A DNA stretch of 8,661 nucleotides, taken from assembly GCA_003159055.1 (NCBI GenBank), contig PMLH01000437.1:1-8661 (forward strand). The letters are read 5' to 3'. Both the position numbers and the translations under genes were made by a program. Under the pieces are notes generated by a model. The model searched no databases and was not told the origin of the DNA. It worked only from the letters and a program-made list of their open reading frames with translations. Source of the DNA: Myxococcales bacterium (lineage in GTDB: Bacteria > Myxococcota > Polyangia > Fen-1088). Shown here one piece after another: positions 1 through 7,578 of the stretch (positions are counted from its first letter, which is position 1; the number at the start of each line of letters is the position of its first letter).

Positions 1-71
1 ACGCTTTGGTTGATGACCGCGGTCGGGCCACCGCCCTGCGCGACAAGAGCTTTTCCGGTCAGCTTGGCCAT
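1..71 (-). CDS. 6-phosphofructokinase, N-terminal fragment (probably PPi-dependent type)
   Basis: Only the first 23 codons are inside the window; the rest lies beyond base 1. The translation begins MAKLTGKALVAQGGGPTAVI and continues N-Q-S. The glycine-rich GGGPTAVIN stretch (residues 13-21) is the phosphate-donor binding loop at the start of phosphofructokinases; the form with PTAVIN rather than the GGDAPGMN of ATP enzymes is, from family knowledge, common in PPi-dependent or long PFKs. The enzyme phosphorylates fructose 6-phosphate in cytosolic glycolysis. The ATG at 71-69 is supported by a GGAG at 81-78 with a 6-nt spacer. The upstream leader carries the 92-181 repeats. The PFK family call is fairly secure from the loop and its position; donor specificity cannot be decided from this fragment. 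Confidence 0.72.
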   Translation of the reverse strand, partial: MAKLTGKALVAQGGGPTAVINQS

Positions 72-91
72 TTCTTTCTCCGTCTTTTTGG

Positions 92-116
92 GAAGGAACC
101 CTGGGAGGGTTCCTTC
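92..116. repeat. Perfect inverted repeat, 10-bp arms with 5-nt loop
   Basis: GAAGGAACCC (92-101), loop TGGGA, GGGTTCCTTC (107-116). In the phosphofructokinase transcript this hairpin would end about 10 nt before the GGAG ribosome-binding site. There is no T-run on the correct side for an intrinsic terminator in either direction, so it is better read as a leader hairpin or a copy of a dispersed palindromic repeat. Confidence 0.7.
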
Positions 117-133
117 ATCTCCCGCGACGAGGT

Positions 134-154
134 CCGTCGGGCAAAGCCCGCCGG
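134..154. repeat. Hairpin between the two GGGAAGGAACCC copies
   Basis: CGGGC (138-142), AAA, GCCCG (146-150), extended by CCG/CGG (134-136 with 152-154) across one T-C mismatch. It lies in the spacer between the two copies of the 12-mer repeat and could stack inside a larger stem formed by 107-116 with 172-181. Confidence 0.5.
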
Positions 155-169
155 CCCTCACGCGGTTTG

Positions 170-181
170 GGGAAGGAACCC
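170..181. repeat. Second direct copy of the 12-mer GGGAAGGAACCC
   Basis: Identical to bases 90-101, exactly 80 bases away. Its last ten bases (172-181) can pair with 107-116, competing with the local hairpin 92-116. A dispersed genomic repeat is the simpler explanation; a regulatory switch in the phosphofructokinase leader is the alternative. Confidence 0.65.
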
Positions 182-360
182 CGTACTTCTGGGAACTGTC
201 CGGGCCGAGACAATAGTCGCGCTGGGACGGGTTGACCACTGCAATTTTCGTGCGTCGGGCCGGAGCTCCGTATCGGTGCTTACTCGCTAGGGAAAGTCGT
301 GACGCGGGCGACGGGGAGGTGGTCTAGCCTCTACACAATTCGCACCTACTCCTTTGCCGG

Positions 361-960
361 CTAGGGGACTGGAGTGGACGAGCTGCTGGACGTCGGTTTC
401 GCGTTGGGCGCCTTTGCAGGGGCGGGAGCCGGTGCCGGGGTTGGTTCGGGGGGCCTGGCCATGGGGAGGCCGTCGCAGACACCCGCGCGACTCGGCAGCC
501 AGATGGTCTTGGGGTCGATGCAGGCTTTGCCATAGCGGTCGGCGAGGCGCTTGGCTTGCTTCGAGCCGGCGGTGAGCTTGGTCGGAGGGCACTTCCGGGA
601 CGGGTCGCACGAGTATGCGCCCCAACCAGCGGCACCGTTCCGGCCGACCGCAAAGACCGTGACCGGGCCGATATCGGCCATGGGGAGGCCAACGAAGTAC
701 TCTTGACCCAGATTCGGGAAACCGTGTTCGATGGCGGTTTCGGCGCAGGCTCGCGCGTCTTCGGCGCTGACATCTTTGGCTGTGGCTTCCAGGCCGCCTC
801 GGTCGACGCACGGTTTTTCCCCCTCGTCCGCCCAGCTTTCGAGGCCCAGGGCCTTGTTGATGGCCACGATGACATCGGTCATCTCTTTGGCCACTTCAGG
901 TTGCAGCTTCGTTCCCGGCGAGCCGGCAATCAACAATGTCCATGCGATGGTCGCAAGCAT
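361..960 (-). CDS. Exported six-cysteine hypothetical protein with Pro/Ala-rich tail
   Basis: A 199-residue protein I do not recognise. Residues 1-13 or so (MLATIAWTLLIAG) form a short hydrophobic signal-like N-terminus. The body (about 15-165) has six cysteines at 51, 72, 118, 124, 147 and 162, an even number that suggests disulfides outside the cytoplasm. The tail from about 168 is low complexity: PEPTPAPAPAPA then a serine run ending STPVP, as in cell-envelope proteins of GC-rich bacteria. The reading frame stays open upstream to 1209, but the ATG at 960-958 is preferred because the hydrophobic segment follows directly and a GGAGGT lies upstream (978-973), though with a long 12-nt spacer inside a hairpin. 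It is transcribed divergently from the lipoprotein gene at 1041 across 80 bases. Function unknown; gene reality is supported by the signal segment and composition. Confidence 0.65.
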   Translation of the reverse strand: MLATIAWTLLIAGSPGTKLQPEVAKEMTDVIVAINKALGLESWADEGEKPCVDRGGLEATAKDVSAEDARACAETAIEHGFPNLGQEYFVGLPMADIGPVTVFAVGRNGAAGWGAYSCDPSRKCPPTKLTAGSKQAKRLADRYGKACIDPKTIWLPSRAGVCDGLPMARPPEPTPAPAPAPAKAPNAKPTSSSSSTPVP

Positions 961-961
961 G

Positions 962-982
962 GGTCGGATGATACCTCCGACC
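962..982 (-). promoter_or_regulatory. Inverted repeat enclosing the ribosome-binding site of the 361-960 gene
   Basis: GGTCGGA (962-968), 7-nt loop, TCCGACC (976-982): perfect 7-bp arms. Read on the minus strand, the ribosome-binding sequence GGAGGT (978-973) covers the end of the 5' arm and the start of the loop, and the hairpin ends one base before the ATG at 960. Folding would partly hide the ribosome-binding site; as DNA it could equally be a repressor operator in the divergent promoter region. Confidence 0.4.
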
Positions 983-1040
983 TGGCCATTCGGGCCTCGA
1001 AACCTGCGAACCTTCCGCCAAGCCGGGTGTCTATCTTCCC

Positions 1041-1688
1041 ATGACGAATGGCGCGGCCCGCGTGCACGGTTCCTGGCCTGCACTCTCCCTGCTGCTGGTG
1101 GTTGCCTGTCAGCTTTCGCAGCGACTGGGCGGACCTCTGGCGGTGGTCGGCCAGCAGAGCCCGCCATCCGCGACCGGACCCGCGATCGTTGTCGAACCGG
1201 AAATGGCATCGACAGGTCCGCCGCCGCTGCCGCCGCCGCCGGCCCTGGCGGTGCAGGAGTTTGGTCCCACGGGGCCGATCGACGTGGGCGCCGAGCCGCG
1301 GGTGCGGTTCAACCAGCAAGTCGCACCGCTTGGGCAGGCCATCCTTGCCGATCCCGGCTTGCGGATTGTCCTTGACCCGAAGGCCGTCGATGTGCCGGTT
1401 CCCGCGGGGCTTGAGCCGGTGCTGGACAACCTGGGACGGGGCCACGGCGTGTCCCGGCTCGACAGCGCGGGCGGCCGCTTGACCAGTCATGAGGAGCGAC
1501 ATCCCGATCGCGTCCTACTCTTCATCGATCACTTGAGCGCGGGCGAACACCATCACACAGTCGCGCTGCGGGCCATCACGCCCGGCGAGTTCGCCTTGCC
1601 GCCTGCACGCGCCGAGGCCATGTACATGCCGGAGATTTACGGGAGAACCCGTGGCAGCCGCCTGACTGTGACCGGCCTCGGGCGCTGA
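1041..1688 (+). CDS. Small lipoprotein made of the two ends of a bacterial alpha-2-macroglobulin (internally deleted)
   Basis: A 215-residue protein. Residues 8-23 are a lipoprotein signal with lipobox VVAC (Cys23), followed by a Pro-rich linker (59-68). Residues about 70-112 (LAVQEFGPTGPIDV, VRFNQQVAPLG, GLRIVLDP) resemble the first beta-sandwich domain of bacterial alpha-2-macroglobulins. Residues about 115-210 resemble their extreme C-terminal domain: VPVPAGLEPV, then DRVLLFIDHLSAGEH, then RAITPGEFALPPARAEAMYM and PEIYGRT. Full-length relatives have roughly 1500-2000 residues, act as periplasmic protease traps, and carry bait and thioester (CxEQ) regions; all of that is absent. The apparent junction is near residues 112-116 (about base 1375-1390) and is in frame. 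The ATG has no clear ribosome-binding site; a GTG at 1062 is an alternative. It may be a decayed gene, an assembly collapse, or a real small envelope protein. C-terminal homology is fairly sure; activity as a protease inhibitor is unlikely. Confidence 0.68.
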   Translation: MTNGAARVHGSWPALSLLLVVACQLSQRLGGPLAVVGQQSPPSATGPAIVVEPEMASTGPPPLPPPPALAVQEFGPTGPIDVGAEPRVRFNQQVAPLGQAILADPGLRIVLDPKAVDVPVPAGLEPVLDNLGRGHGVSRLDSAGGRLTSHEERHPDRVLLFIDHLSAGEHHHTVALRAITPGEFALPPARAEAMYMPEIYGRTRGSRLTVTGLGR

Positions 1689-1690
1689 GC

Positions 1691-1706
1691 CCGCGGTCAT
1701 CCGCGG
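1691..1706. terminator. CCGCGG hairpin between convergent genes
   Basis: CCGCGG (1691-1696), TCAT loop, CCGCGG (1701-1706), in the 25-base gap between two converging stop codons (1688 and 1714). The position suits a bidirectional transcription stop, but no T-run follows on either strand, so an intrinsic terminator is not demonstrated. Confidence 0.25.
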
Positions 1707-1713
1707 CGAGCGC

Positions 1714-2932
1714 TCATTCGCGCGGTCGCGCCTGAATCGCTAGCTTTTCCACCCGCTCCAGAATCGCGCTGGCACTGAGGGCGCGCGCATACACGTAAAG
1801 GGACGCGGGGACCTCGTCGGGAAGCACTTCTTCGCTGACCCGCAGGTGCTTGCTGACCGCGAACACGATGGGCTGGCCGAGGCCGCGTTCCACCATCTCG
1901 ACGCGTTTCCAGACCGCGGCGCGGCTCCAGAAGCCGAGCAGCTCAAGATAGACGCGCTGGCCGGTTTCGCGATGGACGAATTGCAGATCGGGAACGCAGA
2001 CCCCGATGCCCGGCACATCGAGGATCGTCTCCGATGGTGAGACCAGCCAAGGCGAGTCGAGCCGGCGAAGATCGGTGAGCAGCGCGGCCGAATCGTCGGG
2101 CAGGGCTTTCTCCACCGTGGCTGCGTCCGGCAGGCACTTCTCGCCGCCGCGAGCGTGGTAGCGCAGCGGCCGGCGATCTTTGCCCCAGCGTAGCTCGGCG
2201 GTGACGTCCCATTGCGCGCACGCCATGAGGGCGGGCAGGGCGAGCGCGAGGCGAAGGCCGTACTTGGTGGTCTGCTCGAACAGGCTGAAAGGGCCGTCGA
2301 CGTCGATGACATAGCCGGCGCCGCGCTCGAGCTTGGCGATGGTGTAGAGCAAGCGGTGGAACTTTAGCTTGCGGAACAGGTCGCGATAGCCGGCGGCGTC
2401 GGCGCAGAACACGCTTGCGTGGACGCGCACGGCCCGCAGCAGAACCGCTTGGTGTTGCGACACATCGTAGTGGGCAACCAGTCCATCGGGCGAGGGCAGC
2501 CGGGCTTCGCGCAGCACATGGGCCGCCGGCAGATCGGCGTAGAGCGCCTCTTCGATGGCTTCCACCGTCACCTGGCGCGCCTCGGCGGCTTCTCGCAGAA
2601 GAGAATCGCGGTCAAAGGCGTGCACTTCACCTTGGCGCAGGCTGGCCGCACGTAGGAAGAGCTCGCGGCGAAGCGCGGCCGGATCGAGCGTGTTGCCCTC
2701 GTCGAACTCGCAGGCATCCAGCGCGAGCTTCCACAGTCCACGAGCCAGGCGAATCTCCGACGGCGCGACGGGGATCTGATTCCATGCTTCCAAGAGGGCG
2801 CCACGTGCAAGTCCGACATGCGCCTTGATGAGCGAAATAGCCATCCCCGCCAGCTCGCGTGCGCGTAGACGCTCGGGTTCGCCGAGCGGAACCACCAGCA
2901 ATCGATCGCCGCGACGGCGGACGTGAACCAGG

Positions 2933-2946
<14 letters not shown>
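1714..2946 (-). CDS. bax1: Bax1 / DUF790 nuclease, partner of XPB helicase
   Basis: A 410-residue protein of the DUF790 family (Bax1, binding partner of archaeal XPB). It starts MLTADLVHVRRRG, the usual family beginning. The central family signature DVDGPFSLFEQTTKYGLRLA lies at 215-234. The C-terminal part has a PD-(D/E)xK-like nuclease core: VPD with Asp320, YLELLGFW with Glu335, and Lys347 in VWKR as the likely third residue. Archaeal Bax1 is a structure-specific nuclease that cuts near the junction opened by XPB during nucleotide excision repair. The start is a TTG (2946-2944), chosen because it gives the conserved N-terminus; it overlaps the XPB stop by 14 nt, so translational coupling is likely. 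Length is normal for the family. Family identity is strong; the catalytic residues are assigned from motif shape only. Confidence 0.9.
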
Positions 2947-4294
<1,348 letters not shown>

Positions 4295-4368
4295 GGCAGG
4301 TGCCGCCGTTGCGTTGTCCGTCGGGCAGAGGTCCGAACCCACGGCGCGCAGTTTCGCACACCTTCGCA

Positions 4369-4381
4369 ACCGCGGAGCGGT
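4369..4381. repeat. Short hairpin just after the YceI stop
   Basis: ACCGC (4369-4373), GGA, GCGGT (4377-4381), directly downstream of the YceI stop codon on the minus strand. Five base pairs and no T-run make it a poor terminator, so readthrough from the YceI gene into xpb-bax1 is plausible. Confidence 0.25.
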
Positions 4382-4384
4382 CTT

Positions 4385-4951
4385 CTACGGCTTGGTCGTG
4401 ACGTCAGCCTTGCCGACGATTCTGATCAGGTCGTCCACGGCAACGAACATCAGGCTCGGTCGCTCGATCTTGTGCGCGGTCAGGCTTTCGTCGAATTCGA
4501 AGCTGGCTTTGAAGTGAACGCCATCCTTGGTTTCAAGCTTGATGTCGATGGATCGGTTGACGGGGACGCCATGCAGCTCTACGGCAGCCTGGACGGTGAC
4601 GGTGGTCGTGCCGCTGGTCGGAAGCTTGAACCCGGGCGCCGCGGCCCGAACCGACACCCACGGGTATTTTTCGCCTTCCACCGTCTCCATCATGTGCTCG
4701 TCGCGGTTGGCGTTGTCGCTGTCGAACGTGCCAACTTGCGTGCGGGCCATGACCTTGAGGCCCGAGGCGTCCACCGTCCCGCGAACCACCATCGCCTTGC
4801 TGATCCCGACGAACTTGTGAAACTTGTGCACGAGGTGGTACTCCACGGTGCCGGTCCCGGAAAGCTGCGCGGCCTGTGCGAAGCCGCGGGCTGAAGCGGC
4901 CGTAGTGGCTATCACCAAGACCAAAAGAGGAACGATTTGCCTTCGGAGCAT
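4385..4951 (-). CDS. YceI-like exported lipid-binding family protein
   Basis: A 188-residue protein. Residues 1-26 (MLRRQIVPLLVLVIATTAAS then ARGFAQ) are a typical signal peptide with probable cleavage near Ala26, so the product is periplasmic. The mature part is a YceI-like domain: VEYHLVHKFHKFVGISKA (36-53), the family hallmark FDSDNANRDEHMMETVEGEK (76-95) followed by YPWVSV, and AVELHGVPVNRSIDIKL (123-139). YceI proteins form a lipocalin-like barrel that binds isoprenoid-type lipids; the ligand here is unknown. The ATG at 4951-4949 has a good ribosome-binding site (AAAGGA, 4966-4961, 9-nt spacer). It lies upstream of xpb-bax1 on the same strand and may be co-transcribed, with no obvious functional link to repair. 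It is divergent from the membrane protein gene at 5104. Confidence 0.87.
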   Translation of the reverse strand: MLRRQIVPLLVLVIATTAASARGFAQAAQLSGTGTVEYHLVHKFHKFVGISKAMVVRGTVDASGLKVMARTQVGTFDSDNANRDEHMMETVEGEKYPWVSVRAAAPGFKLPTSGTTTVTVQAAVELHGVPVNRSIDIKLETKDGVHFKASFEFDESLTAHKIERPSLMFVAVDDLIRIVGKADVTTKP

Positions 4952-5103
4952 GGCCTAGCTTCCTTTCATCCTTGTCGTGCCTTGCGGCCGCTGTCGGTTT
5001 GGGTCCTTTGGACTATGATGTTCATGGTGTGGAGACGTTTCATTCCATGCCCCCAGATTTCAGCGCAGTCTTCAAAAACGGACCGTCTTTACCTTTTTTA
5101 CCC
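4952..5103. promoter_or_regulatory. Divergent intergenic region between YceI and GT-C genes
   Basis: It should hold promoters for both directions. On the plus strand TATGAT (5014-5019) resembles a -10 box, but no good -35 box is seen at the right distance. A small inverted repeat ACGG-A-CCGT (5078-5086) is flanked by an A-run and T-rich sequence just before the ATG at 5104. A 30-codon reading frame (5015-5107) ends by overlapping that ATG (see findings). All of this is weak by-eye evidence. Confidence 0.3.
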
Positions 5104-6591
5104 ATGAAGCGTCTAGCCTGGCTCTGCGCAGCCCTTCTTTTGCTGGTCTTTGTGGGGCGGGATTTCGTGGTCGCGACGACCTTCCTGGGTGACGACTACA
5201 TCTTTCGTGCTTTCGCGCGCCTGGTGCGAAATCCGCTGGTCGCCTTCGTGGTCGACCAGCACGGCGGCGAATATTACCGGCCGATTCCGATGGTCTTGTG
5301 GTGGGCGCTCGAACGTCTTGGGCGTGGCAGCGTCTGGCCATTCGCGGCCTCGGCATTTCTTCTCCACGGCACGTGTGCCGTGCTGTTGGGCGTGGTCGCG
5401 CACGGCGTGGGCGCGTCGCGGCGAGTTGCTGGGTTGGCGATTGCGCTGTTCTTCGTGGCTCCGGCCCAGCGTGAGGCGGCTTTGTGGTTTTCTGCGAGCA
5501 CGGATCTGATTGCCGCAGCCGCGATGCTGGGCTCGATGGTGGGCCTGCTTTCGACCCGTCCTTCCGGTCGTACTGTATCGCTGCTTTTCGCGGGGGTTGC
5601 TTTCTTCAGCAAGGAGACCGCGTTGGTGTTGCCCCTCCTGGTTGGTTCTATCTGTTGGTACCGTCACCAGCCCTCCGGCAGGCAGAGCAAGGCCTTGGTC
5701 CGACAAATTGCGACCGCCATGGTCCCTTATTTCGCCATCGCGGCGGGTTACCTCTTGGCCCGCTATGCCGTCCTGCACGGGATGGGCGGCAGCAACGACC
5801 TGCGAGCGCCGTTTTGGGCCGTCGGCATCCAGATGCTCGGCGGGGCTATGCATGCAGTTTCCTCCTATTCGCCCTTGCCCGAGTGGTCAGCCTGGGTCGT
5901 GGGGGGCTCCGGCTTGGCCGCCGCCGCCATCGTATTGCGGCGGTCGAGGTTGGCCGCTGTGGCTGCGCTTTGGAGTGTTCTCGCCTTGCTGCCACTACCG
6001 GCAGCGGGGTGGGTCGTTGGTGCGCGCTACTTCTACTTTTCGGCGATGGGGCTGACGCTGCTGTTGGCGTTGGCGCTGGAAAAGGCCAAGGCGTGGCTGC
6101 CGGCCTTGGTGATGGTGGTCCTGCTTGCTCTTGGCGTCGCGGCGACAAACCGCCGGTCTCTCGAGATTCAGCTCTACCGGCAGGTGGTCGCTGCCGCCGG
6201 AAGTGCGGTGGCCGACGGCGTGGCGAAGGGCACGCGACTTTTCCTCGTGCGCGGATCGGTGAAGGATCTGGACTTGGCGATCAAGCTGGATAGAGCGGCG
6301 CCTGCGGCGGTGCGGGATGCGGTCGCGATCTCCGACGTGCCGGCCTCGTTCATTTGGTTGCCGCAGGTCGATGCCGACCGTTTGCGCTTCCTGTTCGCCG
6401 ACCCGCCCTTGCCGCCGTCGGGCGCCTACCATTTCGCAGGCGAACGCATCGTCGGGCTGGCGCGCCGGGAAGAGGCGCCGGATCTCGACGAGGTGATGGC
6501 TCGGCTGCCCGACCTTCGCATCATCCGGCTAAAGCTTGATGCACACCCGGTGTCCTGGGAAGACACCACCGCCGAGTACTTGCCAAGGTAG
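5104..6591 (+). CDS. Multi-pass membrane protein, probable GT-C type glycosyltransferase (TMTC/PMT-like)
   Basis: A 495-residue protein with about 10-11 hydrophobic segments across residues 4-347, then a soluble C-terminal part (about 350-495). The first segment (4-24) is followed at once by FLGDDYIFRAF, with the paired acids Asp30-Asp31 where GT-C enzymes carry a catalytic Asp in the first outer loop. Further family-like marks are GGEYYRPIPM (54-63), FFSKETALVLP (168-177) and GARYFYFSAMG (306-316), which recall the YRP, SKE and RYxYLP patterns of TMTC and protein O-mannosyltransferase relatives. Such enzymes move sugars from polyprenyl-phosphate carriers to proteins or glycans at the outer face of the inner membrane; the substrate here is unknown. 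The frame is open from 4972; the ATG at 5104 is preferred because the first membrane helix begins there, although no ribosome-binding site is visible (an ATG at 5047 is possible). The diadenylate cyclase gene follows after 49 bases. Confidence 0.7.
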   Translation: MKRLAWLCAALLLLVFVGRDFVVATTFLGDDYIFRAFARLVRNPLVAFVVDQHGGEYYRPIPMVLWWALERLGRGSVWPFAASAFLLHGTCAVLLGVVAHGVGASRRVAGLAIALFFVAPAQREAALWFSASTDLIAAAAMLGSMVGLLSTRPSGRTVSLLFAGVAFFSKETALVLPLLVGSICWYRHQPSGRQSKALVRQIATAMVPYFAIAAGYLLARYAVLHGMGGSNDLRAPFWAVGIQMLGGAMHAVSSYSPLPEWSAWVVGGSGLAAAAIVLRRSRLAAVAALWSVLALLPLPAAGWVVGARYFYFSAMGLTLLLALALEKAKAWLPALVMVVLLALGVAATNRRSLEIQLYRQVVAAAGSAVADGVAKGTRLFLVRGSVKDLDLAIKLDRAAPAAVRDAVAISDVPASFIWLPQVDADRLRFLFADPPLPPSGAYHFAGERIVGLARREEAPDLDEVMARLPDLRIIRLKLDAHPVSWEDTTAEYLPR

Positions 6592-6640
6592 TTGTTCTTC
6601 TCGAAGGCGCGGGCTTGGCGTAGCATGCTCGACGTTGACC

Positions 6641-7522
6641 ATGCCCAAAGCGCAATCGACCCACATCGAGCTCATAAAATCGGCGGTAGCCCTGGCGTCG
6701 AAACGCAGCTTCGATCACCTGCTGTACGTCGGCGATCTGCTGTTGCCTGAAGACGTCTTTCGCGGCAAGTCCGGCGCCCGCAAGAAGCTGGTGCAGGCGG
6801 TGGTCAGCGAGGCCCAGCGAGCCGTGGTCGAGGCGTCCGGCGTGCAGGTGATTTCGCTTCCGCAGTACGACCTCGGCCGCACGGAAAAGTTGAAGCTGGC
6901 CATCGTCAGCGGTATTGCGCGCGGGCTCTATGCCGAGGGCGACGTGGTGGTGGCGCTGCTGTCGGCCCGGCCGGTCGGCAAGCCGGATTCCATTCTTGTG
7001 GTCAACGTTGGCCCCGACGACGAGGACGTGGGCTTCGGCTTCCTACGGACCGAGGGCGTCTCGGCCGAAATTCTCGAATCGCTGATCGATTTGGCGGTCA
7101 CCATCGGTGTGGAAGGCTGGGAAGGCCGGCCGGTCGGAACGCTGTTCGTGATTGGCGATTCGAACAAGGTGATGGAACAGTCGCGGCCGCTGAGCCTCAA
7201 TCCGTTCCAGGGCTACTCCGAAGACGAGCGCAACATGCTTAGCCCCGAGGTGAAGCGAGCCCTGCGCGCCTTCGCAGTTCTCGACGGCGCGTTCGTGCTT
7301 CGCGAGGATGGCGTCGTGCTGGCGGCCGGTCGGTACCTGAATTTCGAGGAAAAGGACGTGCGGATTCCGCTCGGGCTCGGCTCGCGCCACATGGCCGCCG
7401 CCGGCATCACCCACGAGACCGAGGCCATCGCGGTAGTGATATCGCAGACCTCGGGCACCGTCCGCGTGTTTCGGCACGGACGAGCAGTTCTGGAGTTGGC
7501 GTCGCGAATCCGCCGGTCGTAG
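6641..7522 (+). CDS. Diadenylate cyclase (DAC domain), DacZ-like architecture
   Basis: A 293-residue soluble protein that should make cyclic di-AMP from two ATP. Residues about 1-130 resemble the pyruvate-kinase C-terminal-like domain found at the front of archaeal DacZ: KKLVQAVVSEAQRAV (48-62), GVQVISLPQYDLGRTEKLKL (67-86), then PVGKPDSILVVNVG. Residues about 160-285 are the DisA_N/DAC domain: VGTLFVIGDSNKVM (165-178), LNPFQGY (186-192), the DGA motif (215-217) and LGSRHMAAAGIT (246-257), followed by AIAVVISQTSGTVRVF. The usual RHR triplet reads RHM here (249-251). There are no membrane helices (unlike CdaA) and no DisA DNA-binding domain. The ATG at 6641 fits the domain start; the frame is open to 6536 but that would overlap the preceding gene. 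No ribosome-binding site is evident. c-di-AMP typically controls potassium/osmotic balance and envelope stress. Confidence 0.85.
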   Translation: MPKAQSTHIELIKSAVALASKRSFDHLLYVGDLLLPEDVFRGKSGARKKLVQAVVSEAQRAVVEASGVQVISLPQYDLGRTEKLKLAIVSGIARGLYAEGDVVVALLSARPVGKPDSILVVNVGPDDEDVGFGFLRTEGVSAEILESLIDLAVTIGVEGWEGRPVGTLFVIGDSNKVMEQSRPLSLNPFQGYSEDERNMLSPEVKRALRAFAVLDGAFVLREDGVVLAAGRYLNFEEKDVRIPLGLGSRHMAAAGITHETEAIAVVISQTSGTVRVFRHGRAVLELASRIRRS

Positions 7523-7578
7523 CGAAAACGGTGGCCGTGCCCGGATCCGGCTGCCGGTTCCGGCTACGGTTTCGGTCC
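7523..7578. terminator. Convergent intergenic spacer with 13-bp degenerate tandem repeats and imperfect stem
   Basis: CCGGATCCGGCTG (7541-7553) and CCGGTTCCGGCTA (7554-7566) are adjacent 13-bp units, with a degraded third (CGGTTTCGGTCCT, 7567-7579). Several CCGG-based hairpins are possible. The outer arms CGAAAACGGTGGCCG and CGGCTACGGTTTCG pair imperfectly, with T-rich or A-rich ends. The location between converging stops suits a bidirectional terminator, but this is not demonstrated. Confidence 0.3.

Larger units (their letters stand above)
72..360. other. Non-coding region upstream of phosphofructokinase
   Basis: About 290 bases without a convincing gene. Translations through it in both directions are compositionally odd and have no ribosome-binding site. 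Its left half (90-181) contains the inverted and direct repeats listed separately. The right half (about 190-360) shows no recognisable promoter, terminator or RNA gene by eye. It contains the 3' flank of the minus-strand gene ending at 361 and, presumably, the promoter of the phosphofructokinase gene on the minus strand. Confidence 0.6.

Noticed and set aside
92..116. Intrinsic terminator at the GAAGGAACCC hairpin
   Set aside because: No T-run follows the stem on either strand, and it lies directly before a start codon, not after a stop.
6..290. 94-codon plus-strand frame at the window start
   Set aside because: It runs opposite the phosphofructokinase start and through the repeat region, has no ribosome-binding site, and its product has no domain-like pattern.
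1104..1112. Cys-Gln of the lipoprotein signal (residues 23-24) as a thioester remnant
   Set aside because: The macroglobulin thioester needs CxEQ in a central domain. This cysteine sits in a lipobox after a hydrophobic signal segment.
961..1209. Upstream extension of the six-cysteine protein to 1209
   Set aside because: The extra residues are Arg/Pro-rich, overlap the divergent lipoprotein gene, and would bury the signal-like segment internally.
556..1375. Plus-strand frames opposite the six-cysteine protein (556-1044 and 731-1375)
   Set aside because: The minus-strand frame has a signal-like start, a ribosome-binding site and a sensible composition. The plus frames lack these, and the second also clashes with the better lipoprotein frame at 1041.
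4295..4369. 25-residue TTG-initiated extension of XPB
   Set aside because: It was kept only as an alternative. The family N-terminus aligns with the GTG at 4294, and the extension looks unconserved, though it would bring the gene closer to the YceI stop.
6536..6640. N-terminal extension of the diadenylate cyclase
   Set aside because: It overlaps the end of the membrane protein gene, and the added residues are Cys/Ser/Arg-rich without similarity to the DacZ start.
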